Below, in pieces: positions 42,606 to 49,737 of a stretch of 49,737 bases of DNA; positions within the stretch are counted from its first letter, which is position 1; every line of letters begins with the position of its first letter. The notes under the pieces were generated by a model. That model saw nothing but the letters and a program-made list of their open reading frames with translations, was not told the DNA's origin and ran no database searches. The DNA is from Clostridia bacterium (GTDB lineage Bacteria > Bacillota > Clostridia > Oscillospirales > CAG-272): NCBI GenBank assembly GCA_017416185.1, contig JAFQDF010000029.1, forward strand, positions 1 through 49,737. The letters run 5' to 3'. The position numbers were made by a program, and so were the translations under genes.

Positions 42606-43940
42606 TTATCTATCTCCTTTAAGGACGGATGATATTTCCATAACCTTTTCCATCGCTCTTTGCGCAAGAGCCTCGTTCTTTGCCGCCTTACCGCCCTTCA
42701 CACGCTTCTCAAGAGGTCTTACGATTCCGAAGTTTACGTTCATGGGCTGGAAACGGGTGACGTTTTCATCGCTTACGTAGTGGGCAAGAGCGCCTGTAGC
42801 CGTTATATCCGGAAAATCAAAGGGTTCTTCACCCAACACCTGTCTTGCTGCATTTATACCTGCAACAAGACCTGAGGCTGTGCTTTCCACGTAACCTTCA
42901 ACTCCTGTCATCTGCCCCGCAAAGAAAATACAAGGATGCTTTCTCAAAGAGTAATGGGGTGTGAGAAGCTTAGGCGAATTTATATATGTGTTACGGTGCA
43001 TTACACCGTAACGCAAAAACTCAGCATTCTCAAGTCCCGGGATCATTCTGAAAACTCTTTTCTGCTCACTGAAGGTAAGGTGTGTCTGGAAGCCCACGAT
43101 GTTATACATAGTCCTATCTATGGTTTCCTGTCTCAGCTGAACCACAGCATATGACTCTGTACCCTTGCGTTTGTCGATAAGACCTACAGGCTTCATCGGA
43201 CCGAACCTAAGGGTATCATAACCTCGTTTGGCCATAACCTCTACAGGCATACAGCCCTCAAAAACCGTAAGATCCTTCTGCTCCTCGCGATCGAACTCCT
43301 TTATCTCTGCCTCTTCAGCATTGATAAGGGCTTCGTAGAAAGCATCGTACTCCTCCTTGTTCATAGGACAGTTGATATAAGAGGGCTCGCCCTTGTCATA
43401 TCTCGAGGCATAGAATGCCTTGTCAAAATCTATGGTTGCGGCATCAACTATAGGGGCCGCTGCATCAAAGAAATGAAATTCCTTTTCACAGAGGAGCTCC
43501 TTGAGATGTCCTGCAAGAGGCTCTGAGGTAAGAGGTCCTGTGGCTATGACGGTAGGAAGGGAGGTGTTAATCTCACTTACCTCCTCATCTATTACCGTTA
43601 TGTTTGGATGGTTGTTTATTTTATCTGTTATATATCTTGAAAAAGCATCACGGTCAACGGCGAGAGCCGAGCCTGCGGGAACAGCGGTAGCATCCGCCGC
43701 CTCCATAATGAGAGAGCCGAGCACTCTCAGCTCCTCCTTTAAGAGACCTACGGCATTTGTCAGTACGGCCGAGCGCAGGGAGTTGGAGCATACCAGCTCA
43801 GCATACCCGTCCGTCTTATGAGCAGGAGTCTTTTTATGGGGCTTCATTTCGTAAAGCTCCACCGAAACTCCCGTATTTGCTATCTGCCAGGCTGCCTCGC
43901 ATCCTGCAAGACCTGCGCCTATAACCTTAATTTTGTTCAT
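42606..43940 (-). CDS. trmFO: Methylenetetrahydrofolate-tRNA-(uracil-5-)-methyltransferase TrmFO
   Basis: FAD- and folate-dependent enzyme forming 5-methyluridine at position 54 of tRNAs in Gram-positive bacteria. 444 residues. The FAD-binding [16 protein letters not shown] starts at residue 5, [17 protein letters not shown] near 50 holds one conserved cysteine, [18 protein letters not shown] near 223 the second, and [20 protein letters not shown] near 340-360 closes the FAD site. It overlaps topA by 14 bases and abuts plsX; topA-trmFO is a standard Firmicutes pair. Confidence 0.98.
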   Translation of the reverse strand: MNKIKVIGAGLAGCEAAWQIANTGVSVELYEMKPHKKTPAHKTDGYAELVCSNSLRSAVLTNAVGLLKEELRVLGSLIMEAADATAVPAGSALAVDRDAFSRYITDKINNHPNITVIDEEVSEINTSLPTVIATGPLTSEPLAGHLKELLCEKEFHFFDAAAPIVDAATIDFDKAFYASRYDKGEPSYINCPMNKEEYDAFYEALINAEEAEIKEFDREEQKDLTVFEGCMPVEVMAKRGYDTLRFGPMKPVGLIDKRKGTESYAVVQLRQETIDRTMYNIVGFQTHLTFSEQKRVFRMIPGLENAEFLRYGVMHRNTYINSPKLLTPHYSLRKHPCIFFAGQMTGVEGYVESTASGLVAGINAARQVLGEEPFDFPDITATGALAHYVSDENVTRFQPMNVNFGIVRPLEKRVKGGKAAKNEALAQRAMEKVMEISSVLKGDR

Positions 43941-46167
43941 TTGATTCTTCTTTCTTGTAGCCGCAAGCTTTATCGTTACATACTATAAGATTCTTGCCTT
44001 TCTTTCGGAACAGAGGCTTGCCGCAGTTGGGACAGAACTCACCTGTAGGAAGATCCCAGGATGAGAAATCACAGTCGGGATACCTTTCGCAGGCATAGAA
44101 ATAGCTGTTCTTACGTCCGCTCTTGGCAACGACCTTTGCACCGCACTTGGGACAGGCAACACCTGTGTCCTTGGTGATACGCTTTGTGTTCTTGCACTTG
44201 GGATAGTTCTCGCAGGCATAGAAATTACCGTAACGGCCTGTTCTTATAACCATCTCGGCACCGCAGAGCTCACACTTGAAGCCTGCCTTTTTTGCCTCTT
44301 CCTTTTCTTTAGCCTCAACCACCTTACCGTCACGGCCCAGCGCCTTTGTATTCTTACATTCGGGATAATTGGGACAAGCGGCAAATTTACCGAATCTGCC
44401 GTTCTTGATTATCATCTTTGCACCGCAAAGCTCGCACACGATGTCGGTCTCCTCTGCGGGAACCTCGATCCTTTCCATCTCTTTCTCGGCACGGCTAAGC
44501 TCCTCGGCAAAGGGACCGTAAAAGTCGGAGAGAACCCCAAGAAGGGTATTTTCACCGCTTTCGATCGAGTCAAGTCTGTCCTCGAGGGTAGCTGTAAACT
44601 TATAGTCAACTATATCGGGGAAGCTTTCCTTCATAAGCTTGGTGGTCACCTCGCCCAAGGGAGTGGGCATAAGCGCCTTTGACTGGCGCTTGACGTAGTT
44701 ACGCTGTATGATAGTTGTGATAATGGGGGAATAGGTACTGGGTCTGCCTATACCCATTTCCTCCAGGAATTTGATGAGGGATGCCTCTGTGTATCTTGCG
44801 GGAGGCTCGGTAAAGTGCTGTTCGGTCTTGATATCAAGAGCCTTGAGTACCTGACCTTCGTTAAGCTCGGGAAGGGAATTTGAGTCCTTATCACTGTCAT
44901 TTTCCTGATATATTGTGAGATAGCCTGCAAATTTAACAGTAGATCCGGACGCGTGAAATTCCTTATCGTTTGCTGTTATAACGGCATTTACGGTATCAAA
45001 GGTAGCAGCCTCCATCTGGCTTGCAACAAATCGGCTCCAGATAAGTCTGTAGAGCTTGAACTGATCGGGAGTAAGGTACTTCTTTATCGAGTCGGGAGTC
45101 AGGGTGATCTTCGAGGGTCTTATTGCCTCGTGAGCATCCTGAGCATTACCCTTGGATTTATATACTCTGGGGGTTGAGGGATAGTAGCTGTCTCCGTAGT
45201 TATTAACGATATAATCCTTGGCTGCGGCCTGAGCATCTGCAGAGATACGCAGGGAGTCTGTACGCATATAGGTGATAAGACCCTGTACGCCGCCGTTCTT
45301 TGAGCCGATATTGATACCCTCATAAAGCTCCTGTGCCACCTTCATTATTCTTTGAAGCTGGAATCCGAGCTTACGGGATGCCTCCTGCTGCATTGTGGAG
45401 GTTATAAAGGGAGGAAGGGGGTTCTTGGTTCTTACAGCCTTTTTGACTGAGGTTACAATAAACTCCTTACCTTCGATAGCCTTAAGAACATCATTTGCGT
45501 CAGCCTCGGTGTGAAGATCTATCTTCTTGCCGTCTTCACCGTAGAACTTAGACTTAAAGCTCTTCTTGACCTCTGATTCAAGCAGGGCATCAATTGTCCA
45601 GTATTCTTCGGGATTAAACGCCTTTATCTCCTCTTCACGCTCGACTATGATGCGGGTAGCAACAGACTGAACACGTCCGGCGGACAGACCGCTTTTGATA
45701 GATTTCCAGAGGATGGGGCTGATCTTGTAGCCCACGATTCGGTCAAGGATTCGCCTTGCCTGCTGTGAATTTACAAGATCCATATCTATATCGCGGGGTA
45801 CCTTGATCGCCGCCTTTATAGCCGACTTGGTTACCTCGTTAAAGGTGATACGCTTTGCCTTCTGAGAATCAAGACCCAGAGCGTTTGCAAGATGCCAGGA
45901 AATCGCCTCTCCCTCGCGGTCAGGGTCTGTTGCGAGGAATACTTTTGTTGCCTTCTTGGCTTCCTTCTTTAACTCTTTTATAAGATCGCCCTTACCTCTG
46001 ATATTGATGTAACGGGCTTCAAAATTGTTATCTATATCAACTCCAAGTGAGCTTTTCGGAAGGTCTCTTACGTGACCCTTGGAGGCTATTACCTTATAGC
46101 CTGAACCAAGATATCCTTTGATCGTGTTTGCCTTGGAGGGTGACTCCACTATTACCAGATTAGACAT
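43927..46167 (-). CDS. topA: DNA topoisomerase I (type IA)
   Basis: Relaxes negative supercoils by single-strand passage. 746 residues. The Toprim domain opens with [18 protein letters not shown] and contains [15 protein letters not shown] near 110; the catalytic tyrosine is in [14 protein letters not shown] near 300; [12 protein letters not shown] near 475. The C-terminus has four tetracysteine zinc-binding repeats (CELC...CPNYPEC, CELC...CENYPKC, CPKC...CERYPDC, CPNC...CNDKAC). The start at 46167 has AAAGGA eight bases ahead; an in-frame GTG at 46182 touches the dprA stop and is not needed. Confidence 0.98.
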   Translation of the reverse strand: MSNLVIVESPSKANTIKGYLGSGYKVIASKGHVRDLPKSSLGVDIDNNFEARYINIRGKGDLIKELKKEAKKATKVFLATDPDREGEAISWHLANALGLDSQKAKRITFNEVTKSAIKAAIKVPRDIDMDLVNSQQARRILDRIVGYKISPILWKSIKSGLSAGRVQSVATRIIVEREEEIKAFNPEEYWTIDALLESEVKKSFKSKFYGEDGKKIDLHTEADANDVLKAIEGKEFIVTSVKKAVRTKNPLPPFITSTMQQEASRKLGFQLQRIMKVAQELYEGINIGSKNGGVQGLITYMRTDSLRISADAQAAAKDYIVNNYGDSYYPSTPRVYKSKGNAQDAHEAIRPSKITLTPDSIKKYLTPDQFKLYRLIWSRFVASQMEAATFDTVNAVITANDKEFHASGSTVKFAGYLTIYQENDSDKDSNSLPELNEGQVLKALDIKTEQHFTEPPARYTEASLIKFLEEMGIGRPSTYSPIITTIIQRNYVKRQSKALMPTPLGEVTTKLMKESFPDIVDYKFTATLEDRLDSIESGENTLLGVLSDFYGPFAEELSRAEKEMERIEVPAEETDIVCELCGAKMIIKNGRFGKFAACPNYPECKNTKALGRDGKVVEAKEKEEAKKAGFKCELCGAEMVIRTGRYGNFYACENYPKCKNTKRITKDTGVACPKCGAKVVAKSGRKNSYFYACERYPDCDFSSWDLPTGEFCPNCGKPLFRKKGKNLIVCNDKACGYKKEESNEQN

Positions 46168-46181
46168 TGTTTTTCCTTTCA

Positions 46182-47327
46182 CTATTTTTTCGTATATAGG
46201 TTGCCGGGATGAAGCCTGACATAGCCGTATGTTTCAAGCATAGTCAGGGCCGTGACCGTATCCGAGTAGCTTATGCCGTTAAGAGACAGCTCCTCCGGGG
46301 ATATCGGTGTGTCAACACTTAACATTCCGTATATCTGCTTTTGCAGGGGATCGGTTATTGGGATTATATTTTCCTTTTGCTTTTTGCCGAAGGAATCCTT
46401 GATTTGTGAAGCGGGAGAGTAATCAAACAGACGTTCTGAGCTGCACTTCAAGGGGTATTTATCCTTGTATTCGTTCAGAATGTCACTTGCACGGGTGACA
46501 AGGACAGCTCCGTCTTGTATCAACTCGTTCGTTCCTAAAGAGCCGGTCTCACCGATCTTGCCGGGAATAGAATAAACCTTACGGTTTTGCTTTCTTGCAA
46601 GGTCTGCAGTTATAAGCGATCCGCTTTTTGTGTCAGCCTCAAATACCACCGTTGCATCGGACAGAGCTGATACGATACGGTTTCTTTTAGGAAAATTCAT
46701 AGGTTGAGTCTTTGAAAATGGGTGAAATTCTGTGATGAGAAGGCACTTTCGTGCAATTTCACGCATAATTTCGCGGTTTTCGGCAGGATACACCTTATCG
46801 ATACGGGTACCGATAACCGCAATTGTCTTACCTCCTGCATCGAGAGCAGCTCTGTGGCATACCGTATCGATCCCGGCTGCAAGACCTGAAACAACTACCG
46901 CACCGCTTTTTGCAAGATCATAACAGAAGGAATATGCGGTATCGTGACCGTATTTAGTCATTTTACGCGTGCCTACCGAAGCTACCGTCAGGAGATTGTC
47001 AATATCGTAAAGCTCGCCTATGTAATAAAGCACAGGCGGACAGTTTGTGATCGCTCTGAGCTTTTCGGGATAAGCCTTATCTCCATAGGTCAGTATTTTA
47101 ACATGCTTAGCATTACACCAATTAATTATATTCTCAGCATTATCGAGAGATTTGTCACTGAGTGCGGCAATATTCTTGGCAGTAAGCTTTACCTGCCTGT
47201 AGAGCGAAGCATCTGCCTCATATATGGCTCTGATATCTGCGTCAAAAAACTCACAGAGCTTTCGTGTCAGAGTCGATCCGGGAGATGCAGCCAATGACAG
47301 CCAGATCCAATAGATTATGTTATCCAT
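46182..47327 (-). CDS. dprA: DNA-processing protein DprA
   Basis: Binds incoming single-stranded DNA and loads RecA in natural transformation. 381 residues. A short N-terminal helical region (about 1-75) precedes the Rossmann-like domain: VASVGTRKMTKYGHDTA near 115, VVSGLAAGIDTVCHRAAL near 145, GTRIDKVYPAENREIMREIA near 172, and FPKRNRIVSALSDATVVFEA near 208-227. The C-terminal 80 residues include a winged-helix region (QIYGMLSVDTPISPEELS). dprA-topA is a common Firmicutes order; its presence alone does not show competence. Confidence 0.96.
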   Translation of the reverse strand: MDNIIYWIWLSLAASPGSTLTRKLCEFFDADIRAIYEADASLYRQVKLTAKNIAALSDKSLDNAENIINWCNAKHVKILTYGDKAYPEKLRAITNCPPVLYYIGELYDIDNLLTVASVGTRKMTKYGHDTAYSFCYDLAKSGAVVVSGLAAGIDTVCHRAALDAGGKTIAVIGTRIDKVYPAENREIMREIARKCLLITEFHPFSKTQPMNFPKRNRIVSALSDATVVFEADTKSGSLITADLARKQNRKVYSIPGKIGETGSLGTNELIQDGAVLVTRASDILNEYKDKYPLKCSSERLFDYSPASQIKDSFGKKQKENIIPITDPLQKQIYGMLSVDTPISPEELSLNGISYSDTVTALTMLETYGYVRLHPGNLYTKK

Positions 47328-47342
47328 AAATTATCCTTTGTA

Positions 47343-48107
47343 CTACACGGTTTTAGAAAGCTCCCACATAAGCAGAGAAGCGGCAACCGAAGCATTCAGC
47401 GATTCTGTGTCTCCCTTCATAGGGATAATGACCGAGGAGGAATATCTGCTCAAAATACTGTCAGAGATTCCGTGTCCCTCGTTTCCAACAATAAAAGCAG
47501 TCCGTGAGTCGATGTCGATATCGGAAAGCGACACGCTGTTTTCGGAGAGGGCGGTGGGAAGGATCCTATATCCCATATTTTCAAGAGAATCAAGCGTTTT
47601 TGTGATATCCTCGGTGCAGTATAGATTTTGTCTGAAAAACGCACCCATCGTTGAGCGAATTACCTTTGGGTTATATATGTCAGCACAGCCGTGAAGAATA
47701 AGAGTATCTATTCCGAAGGCTCTTGCCGTTCTTATACAGGTACCTATATTTCCGGGATCGCGTACCTCTGAGAGAATAAAGCATTTACCCTTGATATCAC
47801 AAGGTGTATTCGGCTTTTTTGCAACGGCAAAGATGCCGTCGGGTGCCTTATCCTCGCTCAACTTGCTGTAGACACTTTCTGATACAGTATATATTGAAGT
47901 ATCCGGTATGTCAAGAAGATTTTTGTTTTCGGCATAAGAATCCTCACGGACAAACACCGAGGAAAAGCATACTCCGCTGTTTTTTGCCTCAAGGAAAAGC
48001 TTACGTCCCTCGAAGCAATAAAGACCTGTCTTGTCACGGTGTTTTTTATCCTTTAGCTTGGATACCTCTATTATTGTTTTATTGTTTCTTGAAGTAATTG
48101 ATTCCAT
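47343..48107 (-). CDS. TrmH/SpoU family RNA 2'-O-methyltransferase
   Basis: 254-residue SPOUT methyltransferase, probably acting on 23S rRNA. An N-terminal substrate-binding domain (about 1-100, GLYCFEGRKLFLEAK) is followed by the knotted domain: LSEVRDPGNIGTCIRTARAFG near 113-133, MGAFFRQNLY near 155, FIVGNEGHGISDS near 205 and IPMKGDTESLNASVAASLL near 225-243 with the SAM-binding loop. The start at 48107 is chosen because a longer frame from 48194 would run through the rplT terminator hairpin; AAGG lies just upstream. First gene of the run leading to dprA. Confidence 0.9.
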   Translation of the reverse strand: MESITSRNNKTIIEVSKLKDKKHRDKTGLYCFEGRKLFLEAKNSGVCFSSVFVREDSYAENKNLLDIPDTSIYTVSESVYSKLSEDKAPDGIFAVAKKPNTPCDIKGKCFILSEVRDPGNIGTCIRTARAFGIDTLILHGCADIYNPKVIRSTMGAFFRQNLYCTEDITKTLDSLENMGYRILPTALSENSVSLSDIDIDSRTAFIVGNEGHGISDSILSRYSSSVIIPMKGDTESLNASVAASLLMWELSKTV

Positions 48108-48125
48108 ACCTTGTAAAACTACGAA

Positions 48126-48155
48126 ATCCCACAGGCGCGTATGCACCTGTGGGAT
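48126..48155 (-). terminator. Terminator of infC-rpmI-rplT
   Basis: ATCCCACAGG (48126-48135) pairs perfectly with CCTGTGGGAT (48146-48155) around a ten-base loop. On the minus strand it is followed by TTCGTAGTTTT, a moderate U run, 14 bases after the rplT stop codon. Confidence 0.75.
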
Positions 48156-48168
48156 ATTATGTCTATGA

Positions 48169-48522
48169 TTATAATGCAGCCTTAGCCTGCTCAACGAGAG
48201 CAGTGAAAGCTTCCTTGTCTGCTATAGCGATCTCGGAGAGCATCTTTCTGTTGAGGTTGATGCCTGCCTTCTTGAGACCGTGCATAAACTGAGAGTAGTT
48301 GATGCCGTTAGCCTTAGCAGCTGCAGAGATACGGGTGATCCAAAGAGAACGGAAATCTCTCTTCTTCATCTTTCTGCCTGCAAAAGCATAGTTGCCGCTC
48401 TTGTATACCTGCTGCTTGGCCATCTTGAAGTGCTTGGATTTAGCACCCCAATAGCCCTTTGCGAGCTTTAACATTTTATTTCTTCTCTTGCGCGTCATCA
48501 TAGCGCCTTTAACTCTTGCCAT
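48169..48522 (-). CDS. rplT: 50S ribosomal protein L20
   Basis: 117-residue rRNA-binding protein essential for early 50S assembly and, in Firmicutes, an autogenous repressor of the infC operon. It reads [20 protein letters not shown], then [18 protein letters not shown] and [21 protein letters not shown], ending in the helical C-terminal domain. GGAGG precedes the ATG. Third gene of infC-rpmI-rplT. Confidence 0.98.
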   Translation of the reverse strand: MARVKGAMMTRKRRNKMLKLAKGYWGAKSKHFKMAKQQVYKSGNYAFAGRKMKKRDFRSLWITRISAAAKANGINYSQFMHGLKKAGINLNRKMLSEIAIADKEAFTALVEQAKAAL

Positions 48523-48561
48523 TTTCTAAATCCTCCGTTTAACTGAAATTCGATGTGTTTT

Positions 48562-48759
48562 TTACGCGTAGGGCATAAGCTTCTTAACTGTAGGAGCCAT
48601 AGAGTCGCTGAGATAGCCGCTCTTTCTGAGGTGCATCTTACGCTTAGAAGACTTGAGACCGAGCTTATGACGACGGTCGGTGTGATTGATCTTTACCTTA
48701 CCTGTAGCGGTAACCTTGAATCTTTTGGCAGTAGCCTTATGTGTTTTGATCTTTCCCAT
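48562..48759 (-). CDS. rpmI: 50S ribosomal protein L35
   Basis: 65-residue basic ribosomal protein: MGKIKTHKATAKRFKVTATG, then LGLKSSKRKMHLRKSGYLS. AAAGGAG is placed eight bases before the ATG. Located between infC and rplT. Confidence 0.98.
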   Translation of the reverse strand: MGKIKTHKATAKRFKVTATGKVKINHTDRRHKLGLKSSKRKMHLRKSGYLSDSMAPTVKKLMPYA

Positions 48760-48782
48760 GGTGAGAAACTCCTTTCAATTAT

Positions 48783-49334
48783 TTACTGTTTGTTTGGTTT
48801 TGTGGGTTGAGGTGCCAGGAACATAGAGAGAAAACGACCCTCTAACTTCGGCTGCTTGTCGATGACACATATGTCTTCACAAGCTGCAGAGAACTTTGAG
48901 AGAAGCTCCTGACCGATCTCCTGATGGGTCATCTGGCGTCCCTTGAATCTAACAACAACCTTTACCTTGTCGCCGCGTGTCAAGAAGTTTCTGGCACGGT
49001 TGACCTTGGTATTGAAATCGTTTGTATCGATGCGAACAGAGAGCTGGATCTCCTTGATCTCAACGACCTGCTGCTTTTTCTTAGCATCCTTTTCGCGCTT
49101 ATCACGTTCATAGCGGTATTTACCGTAGTCCATAATACGGCATACAGGCGGTTCTGCCTGAGCTGCTATAAGTACGAGATCGAGACCGGCATCGTCTGCC
49201 ATGTCAAGGGCTCTGTCAAAGGATACAAGGCCGAGCTGTTCGTTGTCGGCACCGATGATACGAACTTCCTTGGAGCCGTCAAAGTTGATCTTTTCGTTGA
49301 TGAGAAGCTCCTTTGAGTTATTGTTGTTCTTTAT
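48783..49334 (-). CDS. infC: Translation initiation factor IF-3, probable AUA start
   Basis: Binds the 30S subunit, blocks premature subunit joining and proofreads the start codon. 183 residues: N-terminal domain with KELLINEKINFDGSKEVRIIGADNEQLG near 8-35, linker YRYERDKREKDAKKKQQ, C-terminal domain from VEIKEIQLSVRIDTNDF. No ATG or GTG fits the expected N-terminus. The strong Shine-Dalgarno GGGGGTG lies seven bases ahead of an ATA at 49334-49332 in the right frame, just before KNNNNSKELLINE. Rare start codons (AUU, AUC, AUA) are known for infC because IF-3 discriminates against them and so controls itself. A TTG at 49376 would start inside the leader terminator and is unlikely. Confidence 0.95.
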   Translation of the reverse strand: MKNNNNSKELLINEKINFDGSKEVRIIGADNEQLGLVSFDRALDMADDAGLDLVLIAAQAEPPVCRIMDYGKYRYERDKREKDAKKKQQVVEIKEIQLSVRIDTNDFNTKVNRARNFLTRGDKVKVVVRFKGRQMTHQEIGQELLSKFSAACEDICVIDKQPKLEGRFLSMFLAPQPTKPNKQ

Positions 49335-49476
49335 AGGAAAGCACCCCCAAATAAAATAAAAAATGTGCGAAAGCAAACTTTCCGCACAAACAGCTTCCTC
49401 CCATAGGGAAGAGACGTTTATTGACCCACGCTTTGTTTCGGTTACGGGGTGAGAACGGAATGTTCTGCTTCATTTA
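49335..49476 (-). promoter_or_regulatory. infC-rpmI-rplT leader (L20-leader type attenuator)
   Basis: About 142 bases of untranslated leader between the promoter and infC. It contains a terminator hairpin next to infC and several complementary segments upstream. In Firmicutes, L20 binds such a leader and promotes premature termination; the place and the terminator match, but the L20-binding pseudoknot was not modelled here. Confidence 0.65.
49349..49388 (-). terminator. Attenuator terminator in the infC leader
   Basis: On the minus strand TGTGCGGAAAG (49388-49378) and CTTTCGCACA (49373-49364) form a ten-pair stem with one bulged base and a four-base loop, followed by ATTTTTTATTTTATT (49363-49349), a strong U run. 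It lies before the infC ribosome-binding site, as expected for an attenuator. Confidence 0.8.
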
Positions 49477-49483
49477 CCGGTAA

Positions 49484-49512
49484 AGTATACCATACCCCCT
49501 CGACTTTGTCAA
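49484..49512 (-). promoter_or_regulatory. Promoter of infC-rpmI-rplT
   Basis: On the minus strand a perfect TTGACA (49507-49512), a 17-base spacer with a TG one base before the -10, and TATACT (49484-49489). Transcription should begin near 49476. Confidence 0.85.
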
Positions 49513-49549
49513 GGGGTTTCACAAATTTTCAAAAAAATTATTTTTCCCC

Positions 49550-49578
49550 TTGAAAAGAGTGGATGAATATTATATAAT
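49550..49578 (+). promoter_or_regulatory. Promoter of the last gene (sugar isomerase-like)
   Basis: TTGAAA (49550-49555), a 17-base spacer and a perfect TATAAT (49573-49578). It is divergent from the infC promoter, with about 38 bases between the two -35 elements. Confidence 0.75.
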
Positions 49579-49614
49579 GAAAGTTAATCTATAGATTAAA
49601 CGAGGTATTTTGCA

Positions 49615-49737
49615 ATGGATTACGGATTACAGTTGTACAGTGTCAGAGATTACAAAGAGGACTTTGACTACTGTTTTTCACGACTGAACGAGTTTAAATA
49701 TAAGTTCGTGGAGTTTGCCGGCTACGGCAGCTACACC
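49615..49737 (+). CDS. Sugar phosphate isomerase/epimerase-like protein, first 41 codons
   Basis: Only the N-terminus is in the window. It reads MDYGLQLYSVRDYKEDF and then KYKFVEFAGYGSYT, the first strand and helix of the xylose-isomerase-like TIM barrel (the GLQLYSVRD motif is typical of this family). GAGG precedes the ATG by ten bases and a clear promoter lies upstream. The substrate cannot be told. Confidence 0.75.
   Translation, partial: MDYGLQLYSVRDYKEDFDYCFSRLNEFKYKFVEFAGYGSYT

Noticed and set aside
48108..48194. Extended N-terminus of the TrmH-family methyltransferase
   Set aside because: The extension crosses the rplT terminator hairpin at 48126-48155 and overlaps the rplT stop region; the family starts near the ATG at 48107.
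1..49737. CRISPR array, insertion sequence or prophage genes
   Set aside because: No regularly spaced direct repeats, transposase, integrase or phage structural motifs were seen on either strand; only the reverse transcriptase element is mobile-like.

Overview
The window looks like a chromosomal segment of a Firmicute of the class Clostridia, probably a gut Oscillospiraceae/Ruminococcaceae-type organism. The reasons are the gene order (infC-rpmI-rplT, then rRNA methyltransferase-dprA-topA-trmFO-plsX-rnc-radical SAM-PHP-smc-ftsY-rdgB-nadD-yqeK-LCP-rsfS-leuS, then rpsU), Shine-Dalgarno sites close to AGGAGG, sigma-A promoters with 17-bp spacers, SLH-domain surface protein, an attenuator upstream of infC, and glycoside hydrolases typical of plant- or mucin-glycan users. 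Assignment to a species is not possible from the sequence alone. The window is gene-dense: no stretch longer than 300 bases lacks a gene; the longest gap (about 280 bases, between infC and the last gene) holds two divergent promoters and the infC leader.

Layout. 1-2179 (minus) is the N-terminal part of pyruvate phosphate dikinase. 2368-8770 (plus) is a housekeeping operon: pth, mfd, a SurA/PrsA-like foldase lipoprotein and a cation diffusion facilitator. 8825-12578 (plus) is a two-gene surface/glycan unit: an SLH-anchored metallophosphoesterase and an overlapping GH99-like protein. 12627-16957 (minus) holds a GH2 glycosidase, a maltose/galactoside O-acetyltransferase, a lipoprotein and a SPOR-like repeat protein. 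A tRNA-Arg(CCG) with its own promoter and terminator follows at 17065-17141, and next to it an AT-rich pair (nuclease-like hypothetical and SAM methyltransferase, 17311-18896) that looks acquired. 18944-24171 (plus) is an accessory stretch: alpha/beta hydrolase, a 155-residue unknown, a structured RNA bounded by a 14-bp perfect inverted repeat and directly followed by a stand-alone reverse transcriptase, then an ECF sigma factor, its likely anti-sigma factor and a membrane-anchored unknown. 24296-26453 (plus) is a carbohydrate unit: UlaG-like metallo-beta-lactamase-fold hydrolase, GH27 alpha-galactosidase and a tiny zinc-ribbon protein. From 26493 to 49334 everything is on the minus strand and is core metabolism: a sodium/calcium exchanger, rpsU, and a long run of overlapping genes for translation, ribosome maturation, NAD and phospholipid synthesis, chromosome segregation, protein targeting and DNA topology, ending in infC-rpmI-rplT. 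The last 123 bases (plus) start a sugar-phosphate isomerase/epimerase-like gene.

The most interesting item is 20452-21814. A roughly 128-nt RNA with a closing 14-bp stem, an internal long hairpin whose loop can form a pseudoknot with upstream sequence, and a third hairpin, sits 29 bases ahead of a 401-residue reverse transcriptase. The enzyme keeps the three catalytic aspartates (YSDD motif) but lacks retron, diversity-generating-retroelement and intact group II intron hallmarks. The arrangement recalls retrons and defence-associated reverse transcriptases with a dedicated RNA, but I cannot place it in a described class from sequence reading alone.

Gene identities for core enzymes rest on well-known motifs read directly in the translations. 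Functions for the accessory genes are inference and are marked so. Many start sites were moved downstream from the longest possible reading frame where ribosome-binding sites or promoters demanded it.
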